This document shows, piece after piece, positions 42,061 to 50,904 of a stretch of DNA of 64,000 nt. The DNA lies in contig NZ_BMUZ01000001.1 in NCBI RefSeq assembly GCF_014650455.1, forward strand, positions 496,001 to 560,000, in the 5' to 3' direction. Within the stretch, counting starts at the first letter, position 1, and the number at the start of each line of letters is the position of its first letter. The stretch is from Streptomyces xanthochromogenes. Its GTDB lineage: Bacteria > Actinomycetota > Actinomycetes > Streptomycetales > Streptomycetaceae. A program made the position numbers and the translations under genes. The notes under the pieces were generated by a model. The model had not been told where the DNA came from, did no database searches, and saw nothing but the letters and a program-made list of their open reading frames with translations.

Positions 42061-43647
42061 GTGACTGACCAGCACGCCCACGCCGGGTACGTCGGACACG
42101 ACGGTTACCTCAACGGCAGCAGTGGCCATGACGGCATCGCGCACCAGGCGCAGCACACCGGAAGCTTCGCCGTCGATCCGCTCTTCGGAGCGATGCACGA
42201 CGGTTACGCCGGCGGGAACACCCAGCAGGCGGGCGGGACCGGCCAGTTCGACACCGGAGCCTTCGCCTCCCCGTACGACAGCACCGGCCAGTGGACGGTT
42301 CCGGCCCAGGCGGCCGCGTACGAACCGGAGGGCACGACCGGCAGCTTCGACACCGGCGCCTTCCAGACCGCCGCCTTCCACGCCGGCACCCCGCACGGCG
42401 ACGCGTTCGCCACGGGTCAGTTCGAGACCGGCACGTTCGCCGCCCAGGGCTTCTCCCCGCGGCCCGCCGACACCGGCGCCTTCGCCACCGGCAGTTTCGA
42501 CACGGGGAGCTTCGACACGGGCAGCTTCGACACGACGGGCCAGTGGGACGCCGGCGCGTGGAACCAGGCGCAGGGCACCGGGCAGTACGACAACACCGCG
42601 TTCACCTCCGCCTTCGACACCACCGGCCAGTGGGCCGTGACCGGCACCCACACCGATACCGGCACCTTCGACGCGACCGCGTGGAACGCGACGGCGGCCG
42701 ACCGGACCGCCGCACTCCCGCAGGTCGAGAGCGCCCCCGAGCCCCAACTCCCGCACGAGACGGCCGAGTTCCCGCAGGTGGAGCTTCCGGGAATGGTGGA
42801 GCTCGCGGCCGGGTCCGACCCCGGGCCGGACGGCACACCGGCCGACACTCCCGCCGACATGCCCGGCGCGGCCGTGCCCGCTTCGCGGGCCGAGGCCCGG
42901 CGCGGGGCGAGCCGTCGGCGGCGTACGCCCGCCAAGCGTTCGGCGCTGCTGACCGTCGCGGTGCCCTCCGTGTGCGTGATGGGCGTCGCGGGTGTCGCGG
43001 TCGCCTCCGTCGGCGGGATGAGCGGCAGCAAGGACGAGGGCAGCACGGTGACCGCCGCGTCCGACCCTGCCTCGGTCAAGCCGGTCGCCGCCAACACCAA
43101 GCTGGACACGCAGCTCGCCAATCTGAGCGCGGACGCCAACAGCTTCGCCGACCGGGCGAGCCGGACGCAGGAACGTATCGACCTCAAGGCCCGCCAGGAC
43201 GCGGAGAAGAAGAAAAAGGAGGACGCGGCCGCCGCCAAGGAGGCCGCGCGCCCCAAGTTCGTCCTGCCGGTGACGCAGAAGGGCCTGAGCGCGTACTACG
43301 GGCAGGCCGGCGTCAACTGGATGTCGGTGCACACCGGCATCGACTTCCCGGTCTCGTACGGCACCCCCGTGATGTCGGCGATCGACGGCACGATCCGCAC
43401 CCAGTGGAACAGCGCCTACGGCAACATGGCCATAGTGACCGGCGCCGACGGCACCGAGACCTGGTACTGCCATCTGTCCAGCACCAAGCTCCGCTCGGGT
43501 CCGGTGAAGGCGGGCGAGGTCATCGCGTACTCCGGCAACTCGGGCAACTCCACCGGCCCGCACCTCCACTTCGAGGTGCGGCCGCACGGCGGGTCGTCGA
43601 TAGACCCCCTGCCGTGGCTGCGCAGCCACGGCCTGGACCCGACGTAA
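42061..43647 (+). CDS. M23 family metallopeptidase with an N-terminal FDTG-repeat region
   Basis: 528 residues. About the first 270 are low complexity with repeated GSFDTG/TGQFDTGAF units, followed by a basic patch, one membrane helix near 300-320, a coiled-coil stretch near 345-395, and a C-terminal M23 (LytM) domain. Zinc ligands are intact: H424 and D428 in HTGIDFPV, and the second His of GPHLHFEV near 503. A peptidoglycan hydrolase or regulator held at the membrane, with the repeats facing the cytoplasm. GTG 42061 has GAGAGAAG upstream; the long in-frame extension upstream is non-coding. Confidence 0.85.
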   Translation: MTDQHAHAGYVGHDGYLNGSSGHDGIAHQAQHTGSFAVDPLFGAMHDGYAGGNTQQAGGTGQFDTGAFASPYDSTGQWTVPAQAAAYEPEGTTGSFDTGAFQTAAFHAGTPHGDAFATGQFETGTFAAQGFSPRPADTGAFATGSFDTGSFDTGSFDTTGQWDAGAWNQAQGTGQYDNTAFTSAFDTTGQWAVTGTHTDTGTFDATAWNATAADRTAALPQVESAPEPQLPHETAEFPQVELPGMVELAAGSDPGPDGTPADTPADMPGAAVPASRAEARRGASRRRRTPAKRSALLTVAVPSVCVMGVAGVAVASVGGMSGSKDEGSTVTAASDPASVKPVAANTKLDTQLANLSADANSFADRASRTQERIDLKARQDAEKKKKEDAAAAKEAARPKFVLPVTQKGLSAYYGQAGVNWMSVHTGIDFPVSYGTPVMSAIDGTIRTQWNSAYGNMAIVTGADGTETWYCHLSSTKLRSGPVKAGEVIAYSGNSGNSTGPHLHFEVRPHGGSSIDPLPWLRSHGLDPT

Positions 43648-43752
43648 CACTCCGCGCACGGACGGCCGTTCGGCCGCGGGAAGCCGAGCCCTTAGGACGT
43701 CGGCCCTCGCCGGACATCGGCCCTCGCCGGACATCGACCGTCGTCGGACGGC

Positions 43753-43773
43753 CGCGCGGTTCCCCGCGCCCCT
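43753..43773. repeat. Third copy of the short intergenic repeat
   Basis: CGCGCGGTTCCCCGCGCCCCT, one base different from the units at 1327 and 1383. It lies downstream of pcrA, just after two direct 18-bp CGGCCCTCGCCGGACAT-type repeats (about 43699-43736). Confidence 0.6.
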
Positions 43774-43826
43774 CGCAGGGCGCGGGCATTCCGCATCGAG
43801 GCCGGGCCCTCAGCGCCCGGCCGTCC

Positions 43827-46283
43827 TCACAGCTTCTCGACCGGCGCGTACCGCAGCAGCAGCTTCTTCGGACGTTCGTCGCCGAAGTCGATCGTGGCCT
43901 GGGCGTCCGAGCCCGAGCCGGTCACCGACATCACGGTGCCGAGGCCGAACTGGTCGTGCGTGACCCGGTCGCCGACCGACAGTGCGATGACCGGCTTGTC
44001 GCTGCCACGCCGGGTCGCGAAGCCCGAGGGGCCGGACTTGGACCGCGACGAGGACAGCGAGCTGCCGATCCCGCCACCGAGCGACTTGCTGGACATGGGC
44101 CCGGCCGGGGCGGCCATCGGGCCCGTCCGCTTCCACTCCAGGTGCTGGACCGGGATCTCCTCCAGGAAGCGCGAGGCCGGGTTGTACGAGGGCTGGCCCC
44201 AGGCGCTGCGCATCGAGGAGCGCGTCAGATACAGCCGCTCGCGGGCGCGCGTGATGCCGACGTAGGCGAGGCGGCGCTCCTCCTCCAGTTCCTTGACCTG
44301 GCCGAGCGCCCGCATGTGCGGGAAGACGCCGTCCTCCATGCCGGTGAGGAACACGACGGGGAATTCCAGGCCCTTGGCGGTGTGGAGCGTCATCAGGGTG
44401 ATGACCCCCGAGCCGTCCTCGTCCTCGTCGGGGATCTGGTCGGAGTCGGCGACCAGGGCGACCTTCTCCAGGAACTCCGCGAGGGTGCCCGTGCCCTCCT
44501 CCTCGCTGCGCTCCTGCTCGAACTCCAGGGCCACGGCGGCCAGTTCCTGGAGGTTCTCGATACGGGTCTCGTCCTGCGGGTCGGTGGACGCCTGCAACTC
44601 GGCCAGATATCCGGTGCGTTCGAGCACCGCCTCCAGGACGACCGCGGGTCCGGCGCCCGAGTCCACGATCGTGCGGAGCTCCTCCATCAGCGCGTTGAAG
44701 CGCTTGACGGCGTTGGCCGAACGGGCCGCCATGCCGTACGCCTCGTCGACGCGGCGCAGCGCCTGCGGGAAGGTGATCTTCTCGCGCAGCGACAGCGCGT
44801 CGATCATGGCTTCGGCGCGCTCGCCGATGCCGCGCTTGGGGACGTTGAGGATGCGCCGCAGCGGGACGGTGTCCTCCGCGTTCGACAGGACGCGCAGATA
44901 GGCCAGGACGTCCCTGACCTCCTTGCGCTCGTAGAACCGGACACCGCCGACGACCTTGTAGGGCAGGCCGACGCGGATGAAGATCTCTTCGAAGACCCGG
45001 GACTGCGCGTTGGTGCGGTAGAAGACCGCGACGTCGCCCGCCTTGGCCTCGGCCTTGTCGGTGAGCCGGTCGATCTCGTCGGCGACGAACTGCGCCTCGT
45101 CGTGCTCGGTGTCGGCGACATAGCCGGTGATCTGAGCGCCGGGCCCGGCGTCCGTCCACAGGTTCTTGGGGCGGCGGCTCTCGTTGCGCTCGATCACCGC
45201 GTTGGCGGCGGACAGGATCGTCTGGGTGGAGCGGTAGTTCTGCTCCAGGAGGATCGTCGTCGCGTTCGGATAGTCCTCCTCGAACTGGAGGATGTTGCGG
45301 ATCGTCGCGCCCCGGAAGGCGTAGATCGACTGGTCGGCGTCGCCCACCACGCACAGTTCGGCGGGGGCCTGTGCATCGCCGGCGGGGCCGACCAGCTCCC
45401 GCACCAGCGTGTACTGGGCGTGGTTGGTGTCCTGGTACTCGTCGACCAGGACGTGCCGAAAGCGCAGCCGGTAGTGCTCGGCCACGTCCGGGAACGCCTG
45501 GAGGAGGTGGACCGTGGTCATGATGATGTCGTCGAAGTCGAGCGCGTTGGCCTCGCGCAGCCTCGCCTGGTACATCGTGTAGGCCTGGGCGAGCGTCTTC
45601 TCGAAGCCGTCCGCCGCCTGGCCGGAGAAGGTCTCCTCGTCGATCAGCTCGTTCTTCAGGTTGGACACCTTGGCGCTGAACGACTTCGGCGGGAACTTCT
45701 TCGGGTCCAGATCGAGGTCGCGGCAGACCAGCGCCATCAGGCGCTTGGAGTCGGCCGCGTCGTAGATCGAGAAGGACGAGGTGAAGCCCAGCTTCTTCGA
45801 CTCGCGGCGCAGAATCCGGACGCACGCGCTGTGGAAGGTCATGACCCACATCGCGTTGGCGCGCGGGCCGACCAGCTGCTCGACGCGCTCCTTCATCTCC
45901 CCGGCGGCCTTGTTGGTGAAGGTGATCGCGAGGATCTGGCCGGGGTGCACCCCCCGGGTCGCGAGGAGGTGGGCGATGCGGTGCGTGAGCACCCGGGTCT
46001 TGCCGGAGCCGGCGCCGGCCACGATGAGCAGCGGCGAGCCCGCGTGCACCACGGCGGCGCGCTGCTGTTCGTTCAGCCCCTCAAGGAGGGCCGCCGCGTC
46101 GAGCACCGGGCGCGGGGCGCCGCCGCGATAGTGGGCGTCGCGGTCCACGGGCGCGTCGAACCGGCCGCCGAACAGGTCGTCCGGCACCGGCTCGGGCGCG
46201 TGCGACTCCTCGGGCGGTGGCGGGTGCTCCTCCTCGGAGGGCTGGAGGTCCGCCAGGAAGCTGTCGTCAAAGAGGCTGCTCAT
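43827..46283 (-). CDS. pcrA: ATP-dependent DNA helicase PcrA/UvrD
   Basis: 818 residues, superfamily 1A 3'-5' helicase for repair and replication restart. Walker A AGAGSGKT at 89-96, motif Ia ITFTNKAAGEMKERV, Walker B VDEYQDT, then GDADQSIYAFRGA, LEQNYRST, LMTLHTAKGLEFPVV and VGITRARERLYL, all in order. The C-terminal Tudor-like tail ends FGLGTVMSVTGSGSDAQATIDFG. An acidic/Pro-rich N-terminal extension of about 60 residues is typical of actinobacteria. A RecA-NDp-like element (CTGTCAGAG-N8-TAGACT) immediately upstream suggests DNA-damage induction. Confidence 0.95.
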   Translation of the reverse strand: MSSLFDDSFLADLQPSEEEHPPPPEESHAPEPVPDDLFGGRFDAPVDRDAHYRGGAPRPVLDAAALLEGLNEQQRAAVVHAGSPLLIVAGAGSGKTRVLTHRIAHLLATRGVHPGQILAITFTNKAAGEMKERVEQLVGPRANAMWVMTFHSACVRILRRESKKLGFTSSFSIYDAADSKRLMALVCRDLDLDPKKFPPKSFSAKVSNLKNELIDEETFSGQAADGFEKTLAQAYTMYQARLREANALDFDDIIMTTVHLLQAFPDVAEHYRLRFRHVLVDEYQDTNHAQYTLVRELVGPAGDAQAPAELCVVGDADQSIYAFRGATIRNILQFEEDYPNATTILLEQNYRSTQTILSAANAVIERNESRRPKNLWTDAGPGAQITGYVADTEHDEAQFVADEIDRLTDKAEAKAGDVAVFYRTNAQSRVFEEIFIRVGLPYKVVGGVRFYERKEVRDVLAYLRVLSNAEDTVPLRRILNVPKRGIGERAEAMIDALSLREKITFPQALRRVDEAYGMAARSANAVKRFNALMEELRTIVDSGAGPAVVLEAVLERTGYLAELQASTDPQDETRIENLQELAAVALEFEQERSEEEGTGTLAEFLEKVALVADSDQIPDEDEDGSGVITLMTLHTAKGLEFPVVFLTGMEDGVFPHMRALGQVKELEEERRLAYVGITRARERLYLTRSSMRSAWGQPSYNPASRFLEEIPVQHLEWKRTGPMAAPAGPMSSKSLGGGIGSSLSSSRSKSGPSGFATRRGSDKPVIALSVGDRVTHDQFGLGTVMSVTGSGSDAQATIDFGDERPKKLLLRYAPVEKL

Positions 46284-46292
46284 CGTCTCCCG

Positions 46293-46315
46293 AGTCTAGG
46301 CCGCCCCTCTGACAG
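46293..46315 (-). promoter_or_regulatory. RecA-NDp/PafBC-like promoter of pcrA
   Basis: Minus strand: CTGTCAGAG (46307-46315), 8 nt, TAGACT (46293-46298), 9 nt before the ATG. Seven of nine upstream positions and the whole TAGnnT -10 match the RecA-NDp consensus, with exact spacing. Confidence 0.6.
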
Positions 46316-46506
46316 TCCGCCGCCGCCTTCGGACACTCCGCCGACGCCTTCGGAGAGACCGTCCACGACTACGCACCGTGAAGGCCACGGGAATGTATCG
46401 GGCCTGTCGGACATCAACCTTCCCAGCCGCCAAGGGAGTTGGCTAGCGTGCCGCAGCAAGCCGGGGAACGCCCCCGTCCGGAACGCTCCGGAAGGAGGTG
46501 TCGGCC

Positions 46507-47652
46507 TTGCCCTCACACCGCAAGCCGCGCACCAGAACCCGCCCCGCCGTGCCCGCCCTGGGGGTCACGACGGCCGCGCTCGCCTCGGTGAGCCTGCTGG
46601 CGCAGAGCGCGGACGCGGCGCCGGCCGCGCCGAGGCCGAGCATCGAAGAGGTGCAGAAGAAGGTCGACGACCTCTACCGGCAGGCGGATCTGGCCACCCA
46701 GAAGTACGACGCGGCCAAGGAGGCCACCACCACCCAGCGCGCTGAGGTCGAATCGCTGCTCGACCAGGTGGCGGCCGGCACCGCGAAGATGAACGACACC
46801 CGGCGCGTCATCGGCAGCTATGCCGCCGCCCAGTACCGCGACGGCGGCGTCACCCCGACCGTGCGGCTGCTCTTCTCGGACGACCCGCAGGCCTTCTTCG
46901 ACCAGGACCAGCTGATGGGCCGCCTCTCCGACGAGCAGCACCGGACGCTGAGCACCTTCGAGGCGGAGCGCGCGGCCAACGCGGAGAAGCGGGCCGAGGC
47001 GGGCCGGAGCCTGGCCTCGCTCACCACTTCGCAGCAGGCGCTGCGGGCCGGCAAGGAGGAGGTGCAGGGGAGGCTGGCGGCGGCCCGCACGCTCCTGTCG
47101 ACGCTGACCGAGCAGGAGAAGGAGCACCTGGCCGCACTGGAGAAGAAGAAGCAGGACGAGGCGAGGCGCAGGGCCGCCGAGCTCGCCGCGCAGCAGGCGG
47201 CCGCCGCGAAGAGGAAGCCCGCCCCGCCCGCCGGTCACGCGCCCACGGCACCGTCCGGGCCGTCCGCGCCCACGGCACCGTCCGGGCCGTCCGCGCCCGC
47301 GTCCTCCAAGGCCGCCAAGGCCCTCGCCTTCGCCCGCGCCCAGATGGGCAAGCCGTATGTGTGGGGCGCGACCGGGCCCGCCTCGTACGACTGCTCGGGG
47401 CTCACCCAGGCCGCGTGGAAGGCCGCCGGAGTGGATCTGCCGCGCACAACCTGGGACCAGGTGAGGGCGGGCACCCGGGTCGCGACGGCCGATCTGCAAC
47501 CCGGTGACCTGGTCTTCTTCTACGACGACATCAGCCATGTCGGCATGTACGCAGGCGGCGGGATGATGATCCACGCGCCGCACTCCGGGGCGTACGTCCG
47601 CGAGGAGTCGATCTACTACATGCCGATCTACGGAGCGGTCAGACCCGGCTAG
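46507..47652 (+). CDS. NlpC/P60 peptidoglycan endopeptidase 1
   Basis: 381 residues. Secreted: basic SHRKPRTRTR start, hydrophobic core, AQSADAAPAA cleavage region. A long coiled coil (about 40-220) is followed by a Pro/Ser linker with two PTAPSGPSA repeats (27-bp DNA repeat at 47241-47294) and the C-terminal NlpC/P60 domain. Catalytic Cys in SYDCSGLTQAAW, His in DISHVGMY, third residue in IHAPHSG. TTG 46507 is preferred because GGAGG lies 8 nt upstream. Paralogue of the gene at 48480. Cuts D-Glu/meso-DAP-type peptide stems in growth or sporulation. Confidence 0.9.
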   Translation: MPSHRKPRTRTRPAVPALGVTTAALASVSLLAQSADAAPAAPRPSIEEVQKKVDDLYRQADLATQKYDAAKEATTTQRAEVESLLDQVAAGTAKMNDTRRVIGSYAAAQYRDGGVTPTVRLLFSDDPQAFFDQDQLMGRLSDEQHRTLSTFEAERAANAEKRAEAGRSLASLTTSQQALRAGKEEVQGRLAAARTLLSTLTEQEKEHLAALEKKKQDEARRRAAELAAQQAAAAKRKPAPPAGHAPTAPSGPSAPTAPSGPSAPASSKAAKALAFARAQMGKPYVWGATGPASYDCSGLTQAAWKAAGVDLPRTTWDQVRAGTRVATADLQPGDLVFFYDDISHVGMYAGGGMMIHAPHSGAYVREESIYYMPIYGAVRPG

Positions 47653-47687
47653 GAACGCGGGTTGGGCCCAGCCTCAACCGGGCCTCG

Positions 47688-47767
47688 GTACCGCTGGACG
47701 TCCGCACCGCTGGGCGTCCGCACCGCCGGGCGCCCGTACCGCCGAGCCTCAGTACCGCCGAGCCTCA
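47688..47767. repeat. Five 16-bp tandem repeats
   Basis: Units start at 47688, 47704, 47720, 47736 and 47752, each 16 bp and of the form G(T/C)ACCGC(T/C)G(G/A)... Units 4 and 5 are identical; unit 5 ends with the stop codon of the minus-strand gene at 47765. The array lies between two convergent genes. Confidence 0.88.
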
Positions 47768-48118
47768 GTGCCAGAGCAGCGCGATGAAGATGTTCACGAC
47801 GGTGAGGCCGCCGACCGCGCCGAACAGGGGCTTCTCGATCTTCTCGTCGTCGCGCTTCACATAGACGAGGCCGAGGATCACGATCAGGATCGCGAGCTTC
47901 ACGCCGATCTTGAGGGTGTTCACGCTCATGTCGTCGGCCTGGTTGAGGCCGACCAGGGCGACGCCGGTGACCAGCATGGTCAGGGCACCGTGCAGCATCG
48001 CCGGGACGAAGCGGGCGGTGCCCGCGCTCATCGCCTTCATCTGCGTCAGGAATCCGCCGAGCAGCGAAGCGATGCCGATGATGTGCAGGCCGACGAAGAC
48101 ATTGATGAGTACGTCCAT
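47765..48118 (-). CDS. Small four-helix integral membrane protein
   Basis: 117 residues with four hydrophobic helices (LINVFVGLHIIGIASLLGGFL, AMLHGALTMLVTGVALVGL, IGVKLAILIVILGLVYV, FGAVGGLTVVNIFIALLWH). ATG start. Placed between two NlpC/P60 genes but on the opposite strand. Family and function not recognised; resembles small conserved actinobacterial membrane proteins of unknown role. Confidence 0.85.
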   Translation of the reverse strand: MDVLINVFVGLHIIGIASLLGGFLTQMKAMSAGTARFVPAMLHGALTMLVTGVALVGLNQADDMSVNTLKIGVKLAILIVILGLVYVKRDDEKIEKPLFGAVGGLTVVNIFIALLWH

Positions 48119-48479
48119 GGGCCGGAGCCTAATTCCCGCTTAGCAGGCGCTGTGCGGCGGGTGCGGCCCAAGCGGCACTTCGGTCACAGCAGGCACGGAC
48201 CCCGGGGGCCAATGTCCGGCCTTCGGTCGGAGTCGGTCGCGAAGCCGCCGGAAAGCGGCACTTCCCGTCACTACGTCGCTCGACCGTGTCTCCAGGTTTA
48301 GCGTCCTCCCCCAGGTGACCGACTCCCCACCGCCGCCGCTCCACCGGGCGGCTGTCGGTCGCCCCGCCGAAAGATCCGGCGGCGGGCCGCTCCCCCTGTG
48401 CGGTCCGTCGTCGGAACGGCCCCCCGACCGGGAGCCGCAGCGCGGAAACACTGCCGTACGGAAGGACGTGAAGGCCCTC
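48119..48479. other. Divergent gap upstream of the second NlpC/P60 gene
   Basis: 361 bp. A TAGCGT box at 48299-48304 resembles the one before the first NlpC/P60 gene (46444-46449), so both may be -10 boxes for a shared sigma factor. No gene, terminator or riboswitch recognised. Confidence 0.4.
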
Positions 48480-49550
48480 GTGGCTGCGCACCGAAAGCCC
48501 AAGCAGCATCCGCTCGGCGGCCCCGCCGCCCGCACCGCCGCGACGCTCGCGCTGGCGTCGGCGGCCACCGCAACCCTCTTCGAGGGCTCCGGGCACGCCG
48601 AGCCGAAGCTCACCCCGGCGCAGGTCAAGGCCAAGGTCGACCAGCTGTACCACGACGCCGAGGTGGCGACGGAGGCGTACGACGGGGCGAAGGAGAAGGC
48701 GGACGCGACCGCGCGTTCGCTGAACGGGCTGCGCGACGAGGCCGCCCGCAAGACCGCGCAGCTCAACATTGCGCGCGACGCGCTGGGTTCGCTCGCGGCC
48801 GCCCAGTACCGCAGCGGTACGGTCGCGCCCGAGCTCCAGCTGATCCTGTCGTCCGACCCGAAGCGGTACCTGGACGACGCGGCCCTCGCCGAACGTGCCG
48901 GTGACCGTACCGCGGTGGCCGTGGCCGGGGTGCGCAAGCAGCTCGCCGAGCTGGGCCGACTGCACTCCACGGCCGACGGGCAGCTCACCGAACTGCGCAG
49001 CCGGCAGTCCGCGCTGGCACGCCAGAAGAGCGACATCCAGACGAAGATCACCTCGGCCGAGGCCCTGCTCGCCCAGCTCACCGCCCCGGAGCGGGCCTCC
49101 TACGAGGAGGCGGACGGGGCCCCGGGCGACAACCGGGCCAGCCGCTCGGCCGACGCGCCGCGCCCCACGCTCGCGGCCGTCCCCCTCGCGGCGGCCCCCA
49201 GTTCCCGCGCCGCGGCCGCCGTCGCCTTCGCCTACGGGGCGCTCGGCAAGCCGTACGTCTGGGGCGCCACGGGCCCCTCGTCCTTCGACTGCTCGGGCCT
49301 GACCCAGGCCGCCTGGCGCTCGGCGGGGGTGCAGCTGCCGCGCACGACGTACACCCAGATCAACGCGGGCAGCCGGGTCACGCGTGCCGAACTGCAGCCG
49401 GGCGACCTGGTGTTCTTCTACTCCGGGATCAGCCACGTCGGGCTCTACATCGGCGGCGGCCAGATGATCCACGCGCCGCATCCGGGGGCGCCGGTGCGCG
49501 TGGCGCCGATCGACCAGATGCCGTTCGCGGGGGCCGCGCGGCCCGCCTGA
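48480..49550 (+). CDS. NlpC/P60 peptidoglycan endopeptidase 2
   Basis: 356 residues, same plan as the paralogue at 46507: AAHRKPKQH start, signal sequence, coiled coil (about 50-205), short linker, C-terminal NlpC/P60 domain with Cys in SFDCSGLTQAAW, His in GISHVGLY and IHAPHPG. GTG 48480 is chosen to match the paralogue's N-terminus; GTG 48468 and ATG 48315 are in frame but have worse ribosome sites or give a non-signal N-terminus. Separated from its twin only by the minus-strand membrane protein, so a local duplication is likely. Confidence 0.88.
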   Translation: MAAHRKPKQHPLGGPAARTAATLALASAATATLFEGSGHAEPKLTPAQVKAKVDQLYHDAEVATEAYDGAKEKADATARSLNGLRDEAARKTAQLNIARDALGSLAAAQYRSGTVAPELQLILSSDPKRYLDDAALAERAGDRTAVAVAGVRKQLAELGRLHSTADGQLTELRSRQSALARQKSDIQTKITSAEALLAQLTAPERASYEEADGAPGDNRASRSADAPRPTLAAVPLAAAPSSRAAAAVAFAYGALGKPYVWGATGPSSFDCSGLTQAAWRSAGVQLPRTTYTQINAGSRVTRAELQPGDLVFFYSGISHVGLYIGGGQMIHAPHPGAPVRVAPIDQMPFAGAARPA

Positions 49551-49589
49551 CCGGTGGTCGCACGATGCCGCGAGATCGCTGATGCTACG

Positions 49590-50726
49590 TCAAACACCTT
49601 GCCCATTGGACGACTTGGCAGTCGCGCCCATCTCCTTGGTCAGCCAGCGGAAGACCTCGGGGACCTGGGTCTTCCACACCGCGCTGGCGTGGCCGCCGCC
49701 GTTGAGCTTGAGCACGGTCACCGCCGTGGGCGCCTTGGCGGCCTTCTTCAGGGCGAGCCCGTCGGCGTAACCGTCGGTCTGCTCGCCGGAGACGAACAGC
49801 GAGACGTGCGGCGGCGTCTTGGCGTGCTTGAGGATCCACAGCGGATTGGACTCCTCGCGCAGCTTGGGGTCCTTCGCGGTGATCGAGTCCCGCTCGGCGG
49901 CCGGGTCGTTGTAGCCGGACAGATCGACCCCGGCCCGGTAGCGGTCGGGGTGCTCGACGGCGAGCTTGGCGGCGCAGTGGGCGCCCGCGGAGTATCCGGC
50001 GACGGCCCAGCCGCCGGCGCCGGTCTGGGCGCGGAAGTTGTCGGTGACCATCTTGCGCACGTCCACGCTCAGCCAACTGTCCGCGTTGACCACGCCCGCC
50101 ACGTTCGCGCAGCCGGTGTCCTTGCCGCTCAGGAGGGTGGTGCGGGGCGAGACCAGGATGAACGGCGCGACCTCGCCGCGCTGCATCATCGGCGTGAGCT
50201 GCTCCTGCACCTTCAGCGTGCCGAACCAGGCGCCTATCGACCCCGGGTAGCCGGGCAGCAGCTCGACGACGGGGAACGACTTGTCCTTGTACGCCGGGTC
50301 GTTGTACTGCGGCGGCAGCCACACCGCCACATCGCCCTCCACGCCGGAGACCTGGCCCTTGAGCATGGTCTTCATGACGTCCTTGCCGACCTTGTTGGTG
50401 TACGGCTCGAACTTCTGCTTCACCTTGGGCTCGGTGGCCGCGTTCCGGCCGCCGGTGCCGTCGGGGCCGAGATCGGGGGCGGCATTGACGTGATTGCCGC
50501 CACCGAGCAGGTCGTCCCAGGTGTCGTACAGGCCGTTGGCGTTGTTGACCAGGAGGAAGACCACGAGGATCGCGGTGACCTGGGCGAAGCCGAGCATGAG
50601 GAGCCGCGAGACCCAGCGCACGAGGGCCGGACCGCCGATCCGGGTCCACAGGACGAGTGGCAGCAGCAGGGCGGCCGCGGCCGCGAGGATCGCGATCACG
50701 AGGAAGGGGGTACCGGTCAGGCTCAT
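49590..50726 (-). CDS. Membrane-anchored alpha/beta-hydrolase (esterase) paralogue 1
   Basis: 378 residues. Two to three N-terminal membrane helices (to about residue 65) are followed by an external esterase D-like hydrolase domain: VWLPPQYNDP, PVVELLPGYPGS, nucleophile Ser in VAGYSAGAHCAAKL, acid near SGEQTDGYADG, His in LNGGGHASAVWK. Related to enterochelin-esterase/mycolyltransferase-like folds, so an envelope lipid or glycan ester may be the substrate. ATG 50726 lacks a clear ribosome site. Tandem copy of the gene at 50905. Confidence 0.83.
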   Translation of the reverse strand: MSLTGTPFLVIAILAAAAALLLPLVLWTRIGGPALVRWVSRLLMLGFAQVTAILVVFLLVNNANGLYDTWDDLLGGGNHVNAAPDLGPDGTGGRNAATEPKVKQKFEPYTNKVGKDVMKTMLKGQVSGVEGDVAVWLPPQYNDPAYKDKSFPVVELLPGYPGSIGAWFGTLKVQEQLTPMMQRGEVAPFILVSPRTTLLSGKDTGCANVAGVVNADSWLSVDVRKMVTDNFRAQTGAGGWAVAGYSAGAHCAAKLAVEHPDRYRAGVDLSGYNDPAAERDSITAKDPKLREESNPLWILKHAKTPPHVSLFVSGEQTDGYADGLALKKAAKAPTAVTVLKLNGGGHASAVWKTQVPEVFRWLTKEMGATAKSSNGQGV

Positions 50727-50812
50727 CACGCCACGGAAGAGGGACGAGCAAGAACACGAGTTGCCCGCTTTGCCAGCGTTTTACCAAAGGGTGATGGCTC
50801 GTGCCCTTTACT

Positions 50813-50904
50813 TCTCCCCCCGGCCCGCTTCCGTACCCCTCCCGGCCTCCGTACTCCTCCCCGCTCCCTCGTCCCTCCCGGCTTCCTCGCCCTGCTCCCT
50901 CGTC
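50813..50904. repeat. Purine/pyrimidine strand-biased tract
   Basis: About 90 bp almost purely C/T on the plus strand (G/A on the transcribed-sense minus strand), built of CTCCCTCGTCC-like units, immediately downstream of the second esterase gene. Confidence 0.6.

Noticed and set aside
46312..46353. Two TCCGCCGnCGCCTTCGGA repeats as a regulatory array for NlpC/P60 or pcrA
   Set aside because: Only two copies, GC-rich and simple in composition; they lie upstream of the clearer pcrA promoter element and nothing else supports a function.
42291..46745. A 1484-codon open frame on the plus strand
   Set aside because: It runs antisense to pcrA and out of frame over the M23 gene; both of these have complete motif sets.
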